Below are positions 52,927 through 62,186 of a stretch of DNA of 64,000 bases, in pieces. Under the pieces are notes generated by a model. That model did not search any database, was not told where the DNA came from, and worked only from the letters and a program-made list of their open reading frames with translations. The stretch's first letter is position 1. Each line of letters opens with the position of its first letter. The translations under genes and the position numbers were made by a program. The stretch comes from Cryobacterium tagatosivorans (lineage in GTDB: Bacteria; Actinomycetota; Actinomycetes; Actinomycetales; Microbacteriaceae): positions 1 to 64,000 of the forward strand of contig NZ_SOEZ01000054.1 in the NCBI RefSeq assembly GCF_004402215.1, written 5' to 3'.

Positions 52927-52947
52927 GGTCCGCAAAAATGGGGACAG

Positions 52948-53190
52948 TCAGCGCCAGCGAGTGGTCATCAGGAAGCCGATGAAGGCGATCCCGAAGCCGA
53001 CCAGGATGTTCCACGAGCCGAGCGCCGGCACCGGGAATCCGCCCTGGCTCACGTAGAAGACGATGATCCAGGCGAGGCCGAGGAGCATGAAGCCGAACAT
53101 GACCGGCTTGAACCAGACCGGGTTCGGGGCGTCTTCGGAGCGGGTAACCACGTCGCGTGCGGGCTTGGTGCGGGGGTTTGTGCGAGCCAT
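52948..53190 (-). CDS. crgA: cell division protein CrgA
   Basis: An 80-residue two-helix membrane protein of the CrgA/UPF0233 family, which recruits division and cell-wall enzymes to the septum in actinobacteria. The N-terminus is basic; the helices are FKPVMFGFMLLGLAWIIVFYV and WNILVGFGIAFIGFLM, ending in TTRWR, as is typical. Confidence 0.94.
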   Translation of the reverse strand: MARTNPRTKPARDVVTRSEDAPNPVWFKPVMFGFMLLGLAWIIVFYVSQGGFPVPALGSWNILVGFGIAFIGFLMTTRWR

Positions 53191-53275
53191 GCCTGAGATT
53201 CTATCGTCACCGGCTGGGCGGGCCCAGCTCCGCCGTTCGGGGAATGCGCGGCGGGGGCCCGATTAGAATTGCATC

Positions 53276-53359
53276 ATGACCGAATCGGCAGAGCCTGCCG
53301 CCCTGCCCGCCGTGGCGGAGGCGGTCATCAACAACCAGGAAGCGACGGTGGGCGGCTGA
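53276..53359 (+). CDS. 27-residue leader-like ORF coupled to trpG
   Basis: A short reading frame MTESAEPAALPAVAEAV-INNQEATVGG whose TGA overlaps the trpG ATG (TGATG). TAGAAT at 53264-53269 would make it leaderless. It may only carry ribosomes into trpG. Another possibility is the remnant of a gene such as the class E sortase that lies here in some relatives; neither is proven. Confidence 0.4.
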   Translation: MTESAEPAALPAVAEAVINNQEATVGG

Positions 53360-53997
53360 TGACCCGCATTCTTGTCCTCGACAACTACGACAGTTTCGTT
53401 TACACCCTCAACGGGTACCTGATGGAGCTCGGCGCGGAGACAGAGGTGCTGCGAAACGACGCGTTCGACGCGTCGGAGGCGGCCGAGCGGCTCTCCCACT
53501 TCGACGGCGTGCTCGTCTCGCCCGGGCCCGGGAAGCCGTCCAACGCGGGCGTCTCCATCCCGATTGTCGAGGCCGCGTTCGCGTCCGGCACGCCCCTGCT
53601 CGGGGTCTGCCTGGGCCACCAGGCGATCGCTGAGGCCTTCGGGGCCACGGTGACCAATGCCGACGAGCTCATGCACGGCAAGACGTCGCTGATCACGCAC
53701 GATGACAGCGACTTCTACGAGGGAGTTCCGCAGCCGTTCACGGCGACCCGGTACCACTCGCTCGCCGTGGTCGATTCGACGGTGCCGCCCGAGCTCATCG
53801 TCACCTCGCGCACGCAGGGCGGCGTGATCATGGGACTGCGGCACGAGTCGGCGCCGATCTTCGGCGTGCAGTTCCACCCCGAGTCCGTGCTGACCGAGGG
53901 TGGCTACCGGATGATCGGCAACTGGCTGGCCCTCGCCGGCCTGCCTGAGGCCCGCGAGACCGCCAAGGGCCTCACCCCGCTCGTCAAGCTCAGCTGA
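53359..53997 (+). CDS. trpG: anthranilate/aminodeoxychorismate synthase glutamine amidotransferase
   Basis: Class I glutamine amidotransferase (212 aa), component II, which supplies ammonia to chorismate for tryptophan or folate synthesis. The start is MTRILVLDNYDSFVYTLNGYL. The nucleophile is in GVCLGHQAIAEAFG, and the His-Glu pair is in FHPESVLTEGG. At this position in M. tuberculosis the gene is named trpG; pabA is an equal possibility. It is convergent with pknB. Confidence 0.92.
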   Translation: MTRILVLDNYDSFVYTLNGYLMELGAETEVLRNDAFDASEAAERLSHFDGVLVSPGPGKPSNAGVSIPIVEAAFASGTPLLGVCLGHQAIAEAFGATVTNADELMHGKTSLITHDDSDFYEGVPQPFTATRYHSLAVVDSTVPPELIVTSRTQGGVIMGLRHESAPIFGVQFHPESVLTEGGYRMIGNWLALAGLPEARETAKGLTPLVKLS

Positions 53998-54037
53998 CCC
54001 CTCCGCGCGCCTCCGCGCCTCTCCCCCGCCCCGCACA

Positions 54038-54104
54038 TCCCGCGAAACCGCAGTTGTGCGCGCTAAACAGCAGGTTTAACGCGCACAACTGCGGTTTCGC
54101 GGGA
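54038..54104. repeat. 31-bp near-perfect inverted repeat between trpG and pknB
   Basis: Arms 54038-54068 and 54074-54104 (left begins TCCCGCGAAACCGCAGTTGT) match except for one base; the loop is AGCAG. It sits between convergent genes, 3 bp from the pknB stop, like the hairpin after purB. Confidence 0.9.
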
Positions 54105-54106
54105 GT

Positions 54107-55804
54107 TTAGCCGGCGCAGTAGGTGAGCGCGACCTCGGACTTCTGGGGCACGTCACCGGCGGCCAGGGACTGCTTGATGACCGGGGAGCCATCCTCCTGG
54201 GCGCAGGTCTTGTCCGGCGTCGGGACGGGCACCAGCTGAAGGTCCTGTGAGGTGAGCAGGTCGCTCGCCGCGCTGAGCGACTGGCCGGTGAGGTCCATGA
54301 GCGTCACGAGTCCGCTGGAGACGACATAGTTGACCGTGGAGCCGGCCTGGACCGTGCTCTCGGCTTCGGGGTCGGTGTTCAGCACGATGCCGGCGGCCAC
54401 CGTCGGCGAATTCTCCTTGGTGACCGAGCCTGATTCGAGCCCGGCCGCCTTGATGGCGGCTTCCGCGGCCTCGACGGCCTGGTTGGTGACATCCGGGATC
54501 TCGACTGGCTGGGCGCCCGTCGATACGTAGACCTTGATCACCTCGGCCGGCTGGACGATTGTGCCGGCGGGCGGGTCGGTGCGAATGACCTCGTCCTTCG
54601 GAACGGTGGCGCTGGCCTCCTCGGCCTTCGTGGCGGCCAGATCCAGGTCGAGCAGCGTGTTCTGCGCCGCGTCGTAGTCCTGCCCGGCCAGGGCGGGCAC
54701 CTTGCGCGAGCTGTCCGGGATGTCGGCGCTGGGCGTGAGGCTGAACACCCAGAACATCACCGAGATCACGATGACGATCACGGCGACGATTCCGGCCCAG
54801 ATCCAGCTGACCGGCGGGCGGCGCTGGGTGCGCACCATCGTCTGGTCCTCGGCGAGCTGCTTGAGGGCCAGCTCCGAGCTGGAGGCGACGACCGGCGCCG
54901 GGCCGAACAGGCCGGCGGCCGTCTCGTCGAGCGGCCGGTGGACCGGGACGTGCCCGGCGGCGGCGGTTTCGACATCCGTGCGGAACTCGACGGCGCTCTG
55001 GTACCGGGCGAAACGGTCCTTGGCCAGCGCGCGCAGCACGACGGCGTCGAGGGCCGGCGAGACCTTCGGGTTGACCGAGCTCGGCTTGACCGGGATCTCG
55101 CTGACGTGCTGGTACGCGACGGCGACGGGGGTGTCGCCATGGAACGGCGGTCGTCCGGTGAGCATCTCGAACAGGACGACGCCGGTGGAGTACAGGTCGG
55201 TCCGGGCGTCGACCGATTCGCCCTTGGCCTGCTCCGGGGAGAAGTAGGCGGCCGTGCCGAGGATCGCCGTGGTCTGGGCGACAGTGGTCGCCGAGCTGGA
55301 GATAGCCCGGGCAATGCCGAAGTCCATCACCTTGACCTGGCCGGTCCTGGTGATCATGATGTTGCCTGGCTTGATGTCGCGGTGCACCACGCCGGCCCGG
55401 TGCGAGTACTCGAGCGCCGTGAGGACGCCCTCGATGATGCGCACGGCCTCGGCGGATTCGACCGGGCCCTCGCGGATGATGTCCTTGAGCAGGCGCCCGT
55501 CCACGTGCTCCATGACGATGAACGGAACCTGGGCCTCGTGGCCGCCCGGCTCGGTCACCGTCTCCTCCCCGGCGTCGAAGACGCGCACGATGGTGGGGTG
55601 GGCCATCCGGGCGGCGGCCTGGGCCTCCTGCCGGAAGCGGGTGCGGAACGCGGGGTCGGTGGCCAGGGTCGACTTGAGGAGCTTGATCGCCACGGTGCGC
55701 CCGAGGCGCGAATCCGTGCCGACGTGCACATCCGCCATACCGCCGCGGCCGATGAGCGCGCCTACGCGGTAGCGTCCAGCGAGCAAACGGCCAACCTCAG
55801 TCAA
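54107..55804 (-). CDS. pknB: PASTA-domain serine/threonine kinase PknB
   Basis: Transmembrane Ser/Thr kinase (565 aa) that senses muropeptides or lipid II through PASTA domains and controls cell-wall growth. The kinase domain has the glycine loop IGRGGMADV, catalytic HRDIKPGN and DFG. A membrane helix (WAGIVAVIVIVISVMFWVF) and three PASTA domains follow, ending ALTYCAG. The TTG start at 55804 is preceded by GGGAG, which decides it. Mycobacterial PknB has four PASTA domains. Confidence 0.94.
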   Translation of the reverse strand: MTEVGRLLAGRYRVGALIGRGGMADVHVGTDSRLGRTVAIKLLKSTLATDPAFRTRFRQEAQAAARMAHPTIVRVFDAGEETVTEPGGHEAQVPFIVMEHVDGRLLKDIIREGPVESAEAVRIIEGVLTALEYSHRAGVVHRDIKPGNIMITRTGQVKVMDFGIARAISSSATTVAQTTAILGTAAYFSPEQAKGESVDARTDLYSTGVVLFEMLTGRPPFHGDTPVAVAYQHVSEIPVKPSSVNPKVSPALDAVVLRALAKDRFARYQSAVEFRTDVETAAAGHVPVHRPLDETAAGLFGPAPVVASSSELALKQLAEDQTMVRTQRRPPVSWIWAGIVAVIVIVISVMFWVFSLTPSADIPDSSRKVPALAGQDYDAAQNTLLDLDLAATKAEEASATVPKDEVIRTDPPAGTIVQPAEVIKVYVSTGAQPVEIPDVTNQAVEAAEAAIKAAGLESGSVTKENSPTVAAGIVLNTDPEAESTVQAGSTVNYVVSSGLVTLMDLTGQSLSAASDLLTSQDLQLVPVPTPDKTCAQEDGSPVIKQSLAAGDVPQKSEVALTYCAG

Positions 55805-55862
55805 TGCAGCACTCCCAGCTCCCGAACACAATCCCGCCTATGTTACCCGCACCGCGCACGCG

Positions 55863-57557
55863 CTACGGCGCGGCCGTGACGTCCACCTTGTTCGACGCCG
55901 TGGAGTACTCGGACGGGAACCCACCGCAGAGGTAGCGGAACTTCACGGTGAACGTGCCCGCACCCGGACCCGTTGTGATGGTCGCCGTGGTGGCGTCCGG
56001 CGCGGACGGAGCCGGTGAGGTCGCGCCGGTTCCTTCGACGAGCACCTCATAGCCGGTCAGGGTCTGGCCGCTGGGGCAGGACTGGGCCGTCCAGGTCACG
56101 ACCACGTCGGTGCCGGCCACGGCCGTCGCCGGGGCAACGGTCGGCGCGGTGGTCGGCGCATCCGGCGAGGGGGCCGCGACGTAGTACTTGACCGTGATCT
56201 TCGTGCCCTTCTGCACCGTCCCGGTGGGGTTGACGTCGTAGACCCGGTCGACCTTGTCCGGGGCGTCGGCGATGTTCCCGGCAACCATGTCGGCGACGAG
56301 GCCCAGGCCGACGAGCTTGTCGCGTGCCTCGGCGCTGGTCAGGCCGACGAAGTCCTTCGACAGCACGCTGACGGCGGTGCTCGTGGGCGTCGGCGTGGGC
56401 GTCGGCGTCTTGCTCGGCGTCGGCTTCGGGCTGCTCGACGTCGACGTGGGCGTCGCCGGCGGGGTGTCATTGCCCTGCGTGAACAGGGCGATCAGCGTTC
56501 CGGTGAGCACGATGGCCAGCAGCGCGATGAGGGCGATGAGCGGCCACGTCCACGGGCTGCGCTTCTCCTTCTTCGTCGCGGCCGCCGCGGCGGCGGCTTC
56601 CGCTCGGGTTCCGGGCGCTCCCGTCGTCGGAAGCACGGTCGTGGCCTGGTCGGATCCGGCACCGGGCATGAGCATGGTCGCCGAGGTCGGCGTGATCCCG
56701 GCCATGACGGCGGGCACGGATGCCGCGGCGGCCGCGACATCCCCCCGGCGCAGCGCCGTCGCGGCGCGGGCCAGGTGCGCGGCGGAGGCCGGCCGGTCGG
56801 CGGGGTTCTTGGCCAGGCAGGAAATGACAAGGTTGCGCACCGGCTCGGACACGGTGGTCGGCAGGTCGGGCGCGGTCTCGTTGATCTGGGCCATGGCGAT
56901 GGCCACCTGCGACTCGCCCGTGAACGGGCGGCGGCCGGCGAGGCTTTCGTAGGCGACGATGCCGAGGGAGTAGATGTCGGTGGTCGGCGAGGCCGACTTG
57001 CCGCTGGCCTGCTCCGGGGAGAGGTACTGCACGGTGCCCATGACCTGGCCGGTCGCGGTGAGCGGAACCTGGTCGGCGATCCGGGCGATGCCGAAGTCGG
57101 TGATCTTGACGCGGCCGTCCGGGGTGATCAGCAGGTTGCCCGGCTTGATGTCGCGGTGCACCAGCCCGGCGGCGTGCGCGGCGTGCAACGCCGCCGCGGT
57201 CTGGGCGACGATGTCGAGCACCTTGTCGGTGGACAGCACATGCTCGCGTTCGAGGATGGTGGAGAGGGCCTCGCCGGGGACGAGCTCCATGACCAGGAAG
57301 GCGCTGCCTTCCTCTTCCCCGTAGTCGAAGACGTTGGCGATGCCCTCGTGGTTGACCAGCGCGGCGTGACGGGCCTCGGCGCGGAAACGTTCGAGGAAGC
57401 CCGGGTCGCCGAGGTATTCGTCCTTGAGGATTTTGATCGCCACGGTGCGGCCGATGACGAGGTCGGTGGACTGCCACACCTCGCCCATGCCGCCGATGGC
57501 GATCCTGGACTGCAGCTCGTATCGTCCCCCGAAGGTGAGCCCTGCTGTGGGTCTCAT
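55863..57557 (-). CDS. pknA: serine/threonine kinase PknA with PASTA and Ig/FN3-like tail
   Basis: Transmembrane kinase (564 aa). The catalytic part has IAIGGMGEVW, HRDIKPGN and DFG, and Thr/Pro-rich juxtamembrane sequence. The membrane helix is WPLIALIALLAIVLTGTLIALF. Outside there is a Thr/Pro/Ser linker, one PASTA domain (FVGLTSAEARDKLVGLGLVADMV), then about 100 residues resembling an Ig or FN3 fold with two cysteines. Mycobacterial PknA lacks PASTA domains, so this version is extended. It overlaps pbpA by 4 bp. Confidence 0.92.
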   Translation of the reverse strand: MRPTAGLTFGGRYELQSRIAIGGMGEVWQSTDLVIGRTVAIKILKDEYLGDPGFLERFRAEARHAALVNHEGIANVFDYGEEEGSAFLVMELVPGEALSTILEREHVLSTDKVLDIVAQTAAALHAAHAAGLVHRDIKPGNLLITPDGRVKITDFGIARIADQVPLTATGQVMGTVQYLSPEQASGKSASPTTDIYSLGIVAYESLAGRRPFTGESQVAIAMAQINETAPDLPTTVSEPVRNLVISCLAKNPADRPASAAHLARAATALRRGDVAAAAASVPAVMAGITPTSATMLMPGAGSDQATTVLPTTGAPGTRAEAAAAAAATKKEKRSPWTWPLIALIALLAIVLTGTLIALFTQGNDTPPATPTSTSSSPKPTPSKTPTPTPTPTSTAVSVLSKDFVGLTSAEARDKLVGLGLVADMVAGNIADAPDKVDRVYDVNPTGTVQKGTKITVKYYVAAPSPDAPTTAPTVAPATAVAGTDVVVTWTAQSCPSGQTLTGYEVLVEGTGATSPAPSAPDATTATITTGPGAGTFTVKFRYLCGGFPSEYSTASNKVDVTAAP

Positions 57558-59008
57558 TTCTCCAACACCGCCTCTAGTACCTTTTGTGCAACCGGTGCGG
57601 CAAGGAGATTGCCGTACCCTGCCTGGCCGAGCCCCCCGCCATCCTCGATCAGGACAGTGATGGCAAACTGCGGGTCTTCCGCGGGTGCAAATCCAGTGAA
57701 CCACAGGGTGTACGGCAGGTCCTTGCCGTTCTGTGCGGTTCCCGTCTTTCCGGCCACGTCAACCCCGTCTATTCTTGCATTGCTCGCGGCGCCGTCATTG
57801 ACTCCGTTGACCATCATTTGGGTCATGGTCGCGGCCGTTTCGGGGCTGATAACCGTGGCCATCTCCTTCGCCTGGAAACTCTCCAGCGGGCTCAGGTTCG
57901 GGGCCAGGATCTCGTCGACGAGGTTGGGTGCCATCGCGACGCCGCCGTTGGCGATGGTGGCCGAGACGATCGCCATCTGCATCGGGGTCGCGCGCACGTC
58001 GTACTGGCCGAAGGCGGACAGGGCCGTCTGCGCCTTGTCCAGGTTGCGGGGGTAGACGCTCTCGGCGACAGACATCGGGATCGCGTGGGTGGAGTTGAAG
58101 CCGAACTTCTCGGCCATCTGGCGAATCGCCTCGTCGCCCAGCTGCAGTCCCAGTTCGGCAAACGGGATGTTGCAGGAAAGCCGCAGCGCCGTGGCCAGGG
58201 TGACGGTGGCGCCGCCGCCGCAGGTGCCCCGGCTGGAGTTCGTGACCACGGCCGTGGAGCCCGGCAGGGTGAGCGCCGCGGGGTTGGGGAACGTGCTTTC
58301 GGGGGTGTACTTGCCGGACTCGAGCGCGGCGGCCGTCACCACGAGCTTGAACACGGAGCCCGGAGGGTTGAGGTCGCCGCCGATCGCCCGGTTGAACAGC
58401 GGATCCTTGGGGTCGTCGAGCAGCGCCTGGTAGGTCTCGGTGACCTGCTTGTTGTCGTGCACGGCGAGCGTGTTGGGGTCGTAGCCGGGCTTGGAGACCA
58501 TGGCGAGGATGCGGCCGGTCTTCGGTTCGGTCACGACGACCGCCCCGGTCAGGTCGCCGAGGGCGTCCCAGGCGGCCTGCTGCGCCACTGGGTCGATCGT
58601 GGTGCCCACGGCCGCGCCGCGGGGCTTCTGCCCGGTGATGATCGAGCTGAGCTTGTCGAAGAACTGCGAGTTGGACGTGCCGGTGAGTTCCGCGTTGAGG
58701 GAGTGCTCCAGGCCCGTCGGCGAGCCGTTGATCGGGATGAACCCGGTCACCGGCGCGTACAGCGGACCGTTGCTGTAGGTGCGGAGGAATTTGTAGTCGT
58801 CGTCGACCGGCACCGACTCGGCGACGGGCTTGCCGTCGACGAGGATGGCGCCGCGTTCAACCTGGAAGCTGTCGTAGAGCGTGCGGGTGTTGCGGGCGTC
58901 CGCGGCGAGGTTGTCGGCCTGGAAGGCCTGCACCACCGTGGTCGACGTGAGCAGGGCGATGAACATGAGCAGCACAACAAGGCTCACGCGCTTGAGTTCG
59001 CGATTCAT
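57554..59008 (-). CDS. pbpA: penicillin-binding protein 2 / class B transpeptidase PbpA
   Basis: Class B PBP (484 aa), a transpeptidase partner of RodA. A short N-terminal membrane helix (RVSLVVLLMFIALLTSTTVV) precedes the domain. The active-site motifs are SVFK (GDLNPPGSVFKLV), SCN and KTG (VAGKTGTAQNG). The ATG at 59008 overlaps the rodA stop by 1 bp (TGATG). Confidence 0.94.
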   Translation of the reverse strand: MNRELKRVSLVVLLMFIALLTSTTVVQAFQADNLAADARNTRTLYDSFQVERGAILVDGKPVAESVPVDDDYKFLRTYSNGPLYAPVTGFIPINGSPTGLEHSLNAELTGTSNSQFFDKLSSIITGQKPRGAAVGTTIDPVAQQAAWDALGDLTGAVVVTEPKTGRILAMVSKPGYDPNTLAVHDNKQVTETYQALLDDPKDPLFNRAIGGDLNPPGSVFKLVVTAAALESGKYTPESTFPNPAALTLPGSTAVVTNSSRGTCGGGATVTLATALRLSCNIPFAELGLQLGDEAIRQMAEKFGFNSTHAIPMSVAESVYPRNLDKAQTALSAFGQYDVRATPMQMAIVSATIANGGVAMAPNLVDEILAPNLSPLESFQAKEMATVISPETAATMTQMMVNGVNDGAASNARIDGVDVAGKTGTAQNGKDLPYTLWFTGFAPAEDPQFAITVLIEDGGGLGQAGYGNLLAAPVAQKVLEAVLEK

Positions 59009-60420
59009 CAGACCACCAGCCTGGGTTGGTTGCGCACCGTGTCGGACAGGCGGAGCAGGAGCGCCGCGATGATCCAGTTGGCGACGAGGGAGGACCCGCC
59101 GGCGGCCAGGAACGGGGTGGTCAGGCCGGTGAGCGGGATGATGCGGGTGACACCGCCGATGACGATGAAGCACTGCAGGGCGACGACGAAGGCGAGGCCC
59201 ACGCCGAGCAGCTTGCCGAAGTCGTCCTGGCCGGCGAAGCCGATGCGGAAACCGCGGGCGACGAAGAGCAGGTACAGGGCGAGGATCGCGAACAGGCCGG
59301 CGAGGCCGAGCTCTTCGCCGAGGCTGGCGATGATGTAGTCGCTCTGCGGAACCGGGGTGATGTCGGGTCGACCCTGGCCGAGGCCGGTGCCGATCAGGCC
59401 GCCCTTGGCGAGCCCGAACAGGCCCTGCACCAGCTGGTAGCTGCCGCCGGGCGCGGCGTAGACATCCGGGTTCATCGCGTCGAGCCAGTTGGTGAAGCGG
59501 CCGTTGACGTAGCTGAGGGTCTGGCTGGCGATGACCGCGCCGCCGATGAACAGGGCCAGGCCGAGGATGACCCAGCTGAGCCGCGCGGTGGCGAGGTAGA
59601 GCATGACGAGGAAGAGGCCGAAGTAGAGCAGCGCGGTGCCGAGGTCGTGCTGGAAGATGATGACCGACATCGACAGGGCCCAGACCACGAGGATCGGGCC
59701 GAGGTCGCGCAGGCGGGGGAAGTGCATGCCGAGGAACCGCTTGCCGACCATGGACAGGCTGTCCCGGTTGCGCACGAGGTAGCCGGCGAAGAAGATCGCG
59801 AGGGCGATCTTGGCGATTTCACCCGGCTGGAAGGTGGCGAACGAGCCGATGCCGATCCAGACGCGGGCGCCGCTGACCTCCCGGCCGAGGCCGGGAACGA
59901 GGGGTAGCAGGAGCAGGACCACGGCGGCGAACCCGGCGATGTAGGTGTACCGGAAGAGCACGCGGTGGTTGCGGATGACCAGCAGCACGGCGATCGCGCA
60001 GGCGATCGCCAGCGCACTCCAGATGGTCTGCCGCACCGAGGCGCTGTCGATGCCGCTCTGGTGGTTGGCCACGTCGATGCGGTAGATCATCGCGATCCCG
60101 ATGCCGTTGAGCAGGGTGACGATCGGGAGAATGAACGGGTCGGCCTGGGTCGCGACGATGCGCAGCACGATGTGCAGCGCGAAGACGAGGACGGACAGCC
60201 CGGCGCCGAACAGCACGAGCGAGGTGTCGATCCGGCCGAGCGCGCCGAGCTGCACGAGCACCACCGCGGCCCCGTTGATCGCGCAGGCGATGATCAGCAG
60301 GAAGAGTTCGAGGTTGCGCAGCTTCTGCGGGAGGTGCAGGCGCTTGAATGCGCCCGTCCGCGGTTGCGACCGCCGCGCGGACGTGTCCGCCGGGGCCGCC
60401 GGGTTACTTGTTGCTGGCAT
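59008..60420 (-). CDS. rodA: SEDS peptidoglycan glycosyltransferase RodA/FtsW type
   Basis: SEDS glycosyltransferase (470 aa) that polymerises lipid II with its PBP partner. About ten helices are visible, with the conserved blocks FQPGEIAKIALAIFFAGYL, LVVWALSMSVIIFQHDLGTALLYFG and DYIIASLGEELGLAGLF. The start MPATSNPAAPAD overlaps the pstP end by 17 bp; longer readings lie inside pstP. Confidence 0.94.
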   Translation of the reverse strand: MPATSNPAAPADTSARRSQPRTGAFKRLHLPQKLRNLELFLLIIACAINGAAVVLVQLGALGRIDTSLVLFGAGLSVLVFALHIVLRIVATQADPFILPIVTLLNGIGIAMIYRIDVANHQSGIDSASVRQTIWSALAIACAIAVLLVIRNHRVLFRYTYIAGFAAVVLLLLPLVPGLGREVSGARVWIGIGSFATFQPGEIAKIALAIFFAGYLVRNRDSLSMVGKRFLGMHFPRLRDLGPILVVWALSMSVIIFQHDLGTALLYFGLFLVMLYLATARLSWVILGLALFIGGAVIASQTLSYVNGRFTNWLDAMNPDVYAAPGGSYQLVQGLFGLAKGGLIGTGLGQGRPDITPVPQSDYIIASLGEELGLAGLFAILALYLLFVARGFRIGFAGQDDFGKLLGVGLAFVVALQCFIVIGGVTRIIPLTGLTTPFLAAGGSSLVANWIIAALLLRLSDTVRNQPRLVV

Positions 60421-61633
60421 TTTGGAGCCGTTCGACGATGAGTTTCGCGTCCTCGAGGGAGGATGCGCTGATGGTTTCCTCGACCTGTTCCCGGTCATAG
60501 ACCCGGAGTTCGGAGATTTCGAGGTTGGTGTCTTCGTAGACGCTGGAGAGCTGGATCGGGCCGAGGTCCTGGTTGACGCCCCGGTAGATGGCGACGGTGC
60601 TGCCCTCGACGCCGACGAAGTACCGGGTCTGGGTCCACTGGTAGCCGAGGAGGGCGGCACCGCCGATCGCGACGATAAGCAGGATGATCGCGGTCAGCCA
60701 GGTGATCTTGCGCCGGCGTGCTCGCCGTTCGTCTTCCTCGATCAGTTCGGACAGGTAATCCTGCGAGTCCGGTTCGAAGTGGGTCTCGCGCACGGGGTGC
60801 AGGCGCAGGGCGGGCAGACGCAGCGCCCGGCCCCTGGCCGGTTCCTCACCGAACGCGAGCGCCCCGGCCGCCGAGCCCACCACGACCGGGGCGTCGGTGC
60901 GCTCGTCCTCCGGCCCGATGTCGACGATGACGATCGTGACGTTGTCGGGGGCGCCGCCGTCGAGGCTTTCCTTGACCAGCCGGTCGGCGACGGCCTGGGC
61001 ATCCGCGCCGCTGGACAGGGCGGCGCCGATCGACGAGTGGGACACGACGCCGGTCAGCCCGTCGGAGCAGAGCAGCCAGCGGTCGCCGGTGCGGGTGGCG
61101 AGGATGGAGGTGTCGACCTCCGGCGCGGACTCGACGTCGCCGAGCACCCGCATGAGCACCGAGCGACGCGGATGCACCATGGCCTCCTGCTCGGTGATCC
61201 GGCCGCTGTCGACGAGGCGCTGCACGAAGGTGTGGTCGATCGTGATCTGCGACAGTTCGCCGTCCCGCAGCAGGTAGATGCGGGAGTCGCCGATGTGGGC
61301 GATCGCGACCTGGTCGTCGAGCACGACGAGCGCGCTGACGGTCGTGCCCATCCCGGTGAGTTCGGCGTGCTCGAACACCGTCTCGGCGATCTGTGAGTTG
61401 GCCGCGATGAGCGCCGCCTGCAGGGCGAATTCCGCTTCCGCGGCGGACTGGTAGGGCTTGTCCGCCTCGATGACGCGTTTCGTGGCGATGGCGGAGGCGA
61501 CGTCGCCGCCGGCGTGGCCGCCCATCCCGTCGGCGACAATGAACAGCGCGCGGCCGGCATAGCCGGAGTCCTGGTTGTTGGACCGGATCTTGCCAACATG
61601 GGACGCGGCTGCGCTGTGACTCACTGTCGCCAT
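60404..61633 (-). CDS. pstP: PP2C-type serine/threonine phosphatase PstP
   Basis: Metal-dependent PP2C phosphatase (409 aa) that reverses PknA/PknB phosphorylation. Motifs are VGKIRSNNQDSGY, FIVADGMGGHAGGDVASA, GDSRIYLLRDGELSQIT and GAPDNVTIVIVDI. A membrane helix (WLTAIILLIVAIGGAALLGY) and a short extracellular domain follow. It lies 4 bp after fhaB. Confidence 0.94.
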   Translation of the reverse strand: MATVSHSAAASHVGKIRSNNQDSGYAGRALFIVADGMGGHAGGDVASAIATKRVIEADKPYQSAAEAEFALQAALIAANSQIAETVFEHAELTGMGTTVSALVVLDDQVAIAHIGDSRIYLLRDGELSQITIDHTFVQRLVDSGRITEQEAMVHPRRSVLMRVLGDVESAPEVDTSILATRTGDRWLLCSDGLTGVVSHSSIGAALSSGADAQAVADRLVKESLDGGAPDNVTIVIVDIGPEDERTDAPVVVGSAAGALAFGEEPARGRALRLPALRLHPVRETHFEPDSQDYLSELIEEDERRARRRKITWLTAIILLIVAIGGAALLGYQWTQTRYFVGVEGSTVAIYRGVNQDLGPIQLSSVYEDTNLEISELRVYDREQVEETISASSLEDAKLIVERLQNASNK

Positions 61634-61637
61634 GGAC

Positions 61638-62186
61638 TTACCGCCGAAGCTCGAAGCTGGTTGCGCCAATCTTGACCGTGGTGTTCAGGGGAACGGGGGT
61701 GGGCACCGCAATGCGGCTCCCGGCCAGGAAGGTGCCGTTGGTCGAGTCGAGGTCCTGGATCATCCAGTCGTCATGCCACAGCATCAGCCTGGCGTGGTGG
61801 GTCGAGGTGTAGTCGTCACGGATGACGAGGCTGGAGTCGCCGGAGCGCCCGATCGTGATCGGCTCTCCGCCGAGCGGGAACTCGGTGCCCGCCTTCGGGC
61901 CGGAGGTGATCACGAGCCGGGTCGCGCTCTGCGCGGTCGCCTTCTCGGTTCCGCCGCTGTCGGGCGACACGACGGGCCGGGAGACGGCCTCGGTGGGCGC
62001 GGTCGCGGAGGCGGGGAAAACCGGGGACGGCGCGGGGGCCGCTGCCGCGGCATCCGGCTGCATCTTGCGCGCCCGCTGGCCGAACAGGTCGCTGCGGAGC
62101 GCGTAGACGATGCCGAAGATGAAGAGCCAGAGCAGGAGCAGGAAGCCCAGGCGCAGCACGAGGAGGGTGAGTTCGCTGACGCTCAT
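61638..62186 (-). CDS. fhaB: FHA-domain protein FhaB (FipA)
   Basis: A 182-residue protein with an N-terminal membrane helix (LTLLVLRLGFLLLLWLFIFGIVYAL) and a C-terminal FHA domain (ITIGRSGDSSLVIRDDYTSTHHARLMLWHDDWMIQDLDSTNGTFL) that binds phosphothreonine. The GRS, SxxH and NG residues are present. It overlaps the fhaA stop by 4 bp. Confidence 0.93.
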   Translation of the reverse strand: MSVSELTLLVLRLGFLLLLWLFIFGIVYALRSDLFGQRARKMQPDAAAAAPAPSPVFPASATAPTEAVSRPVVSPDSGGTEKATAQSATRLVITSGPKAGTEFPLGGEPITIGRSGDSSLVIRDDYTSTHHARLMLWHDDWMIQDLDSTNGTFLAGSRIAVPTPVPLNTTVKIGATSFELRR

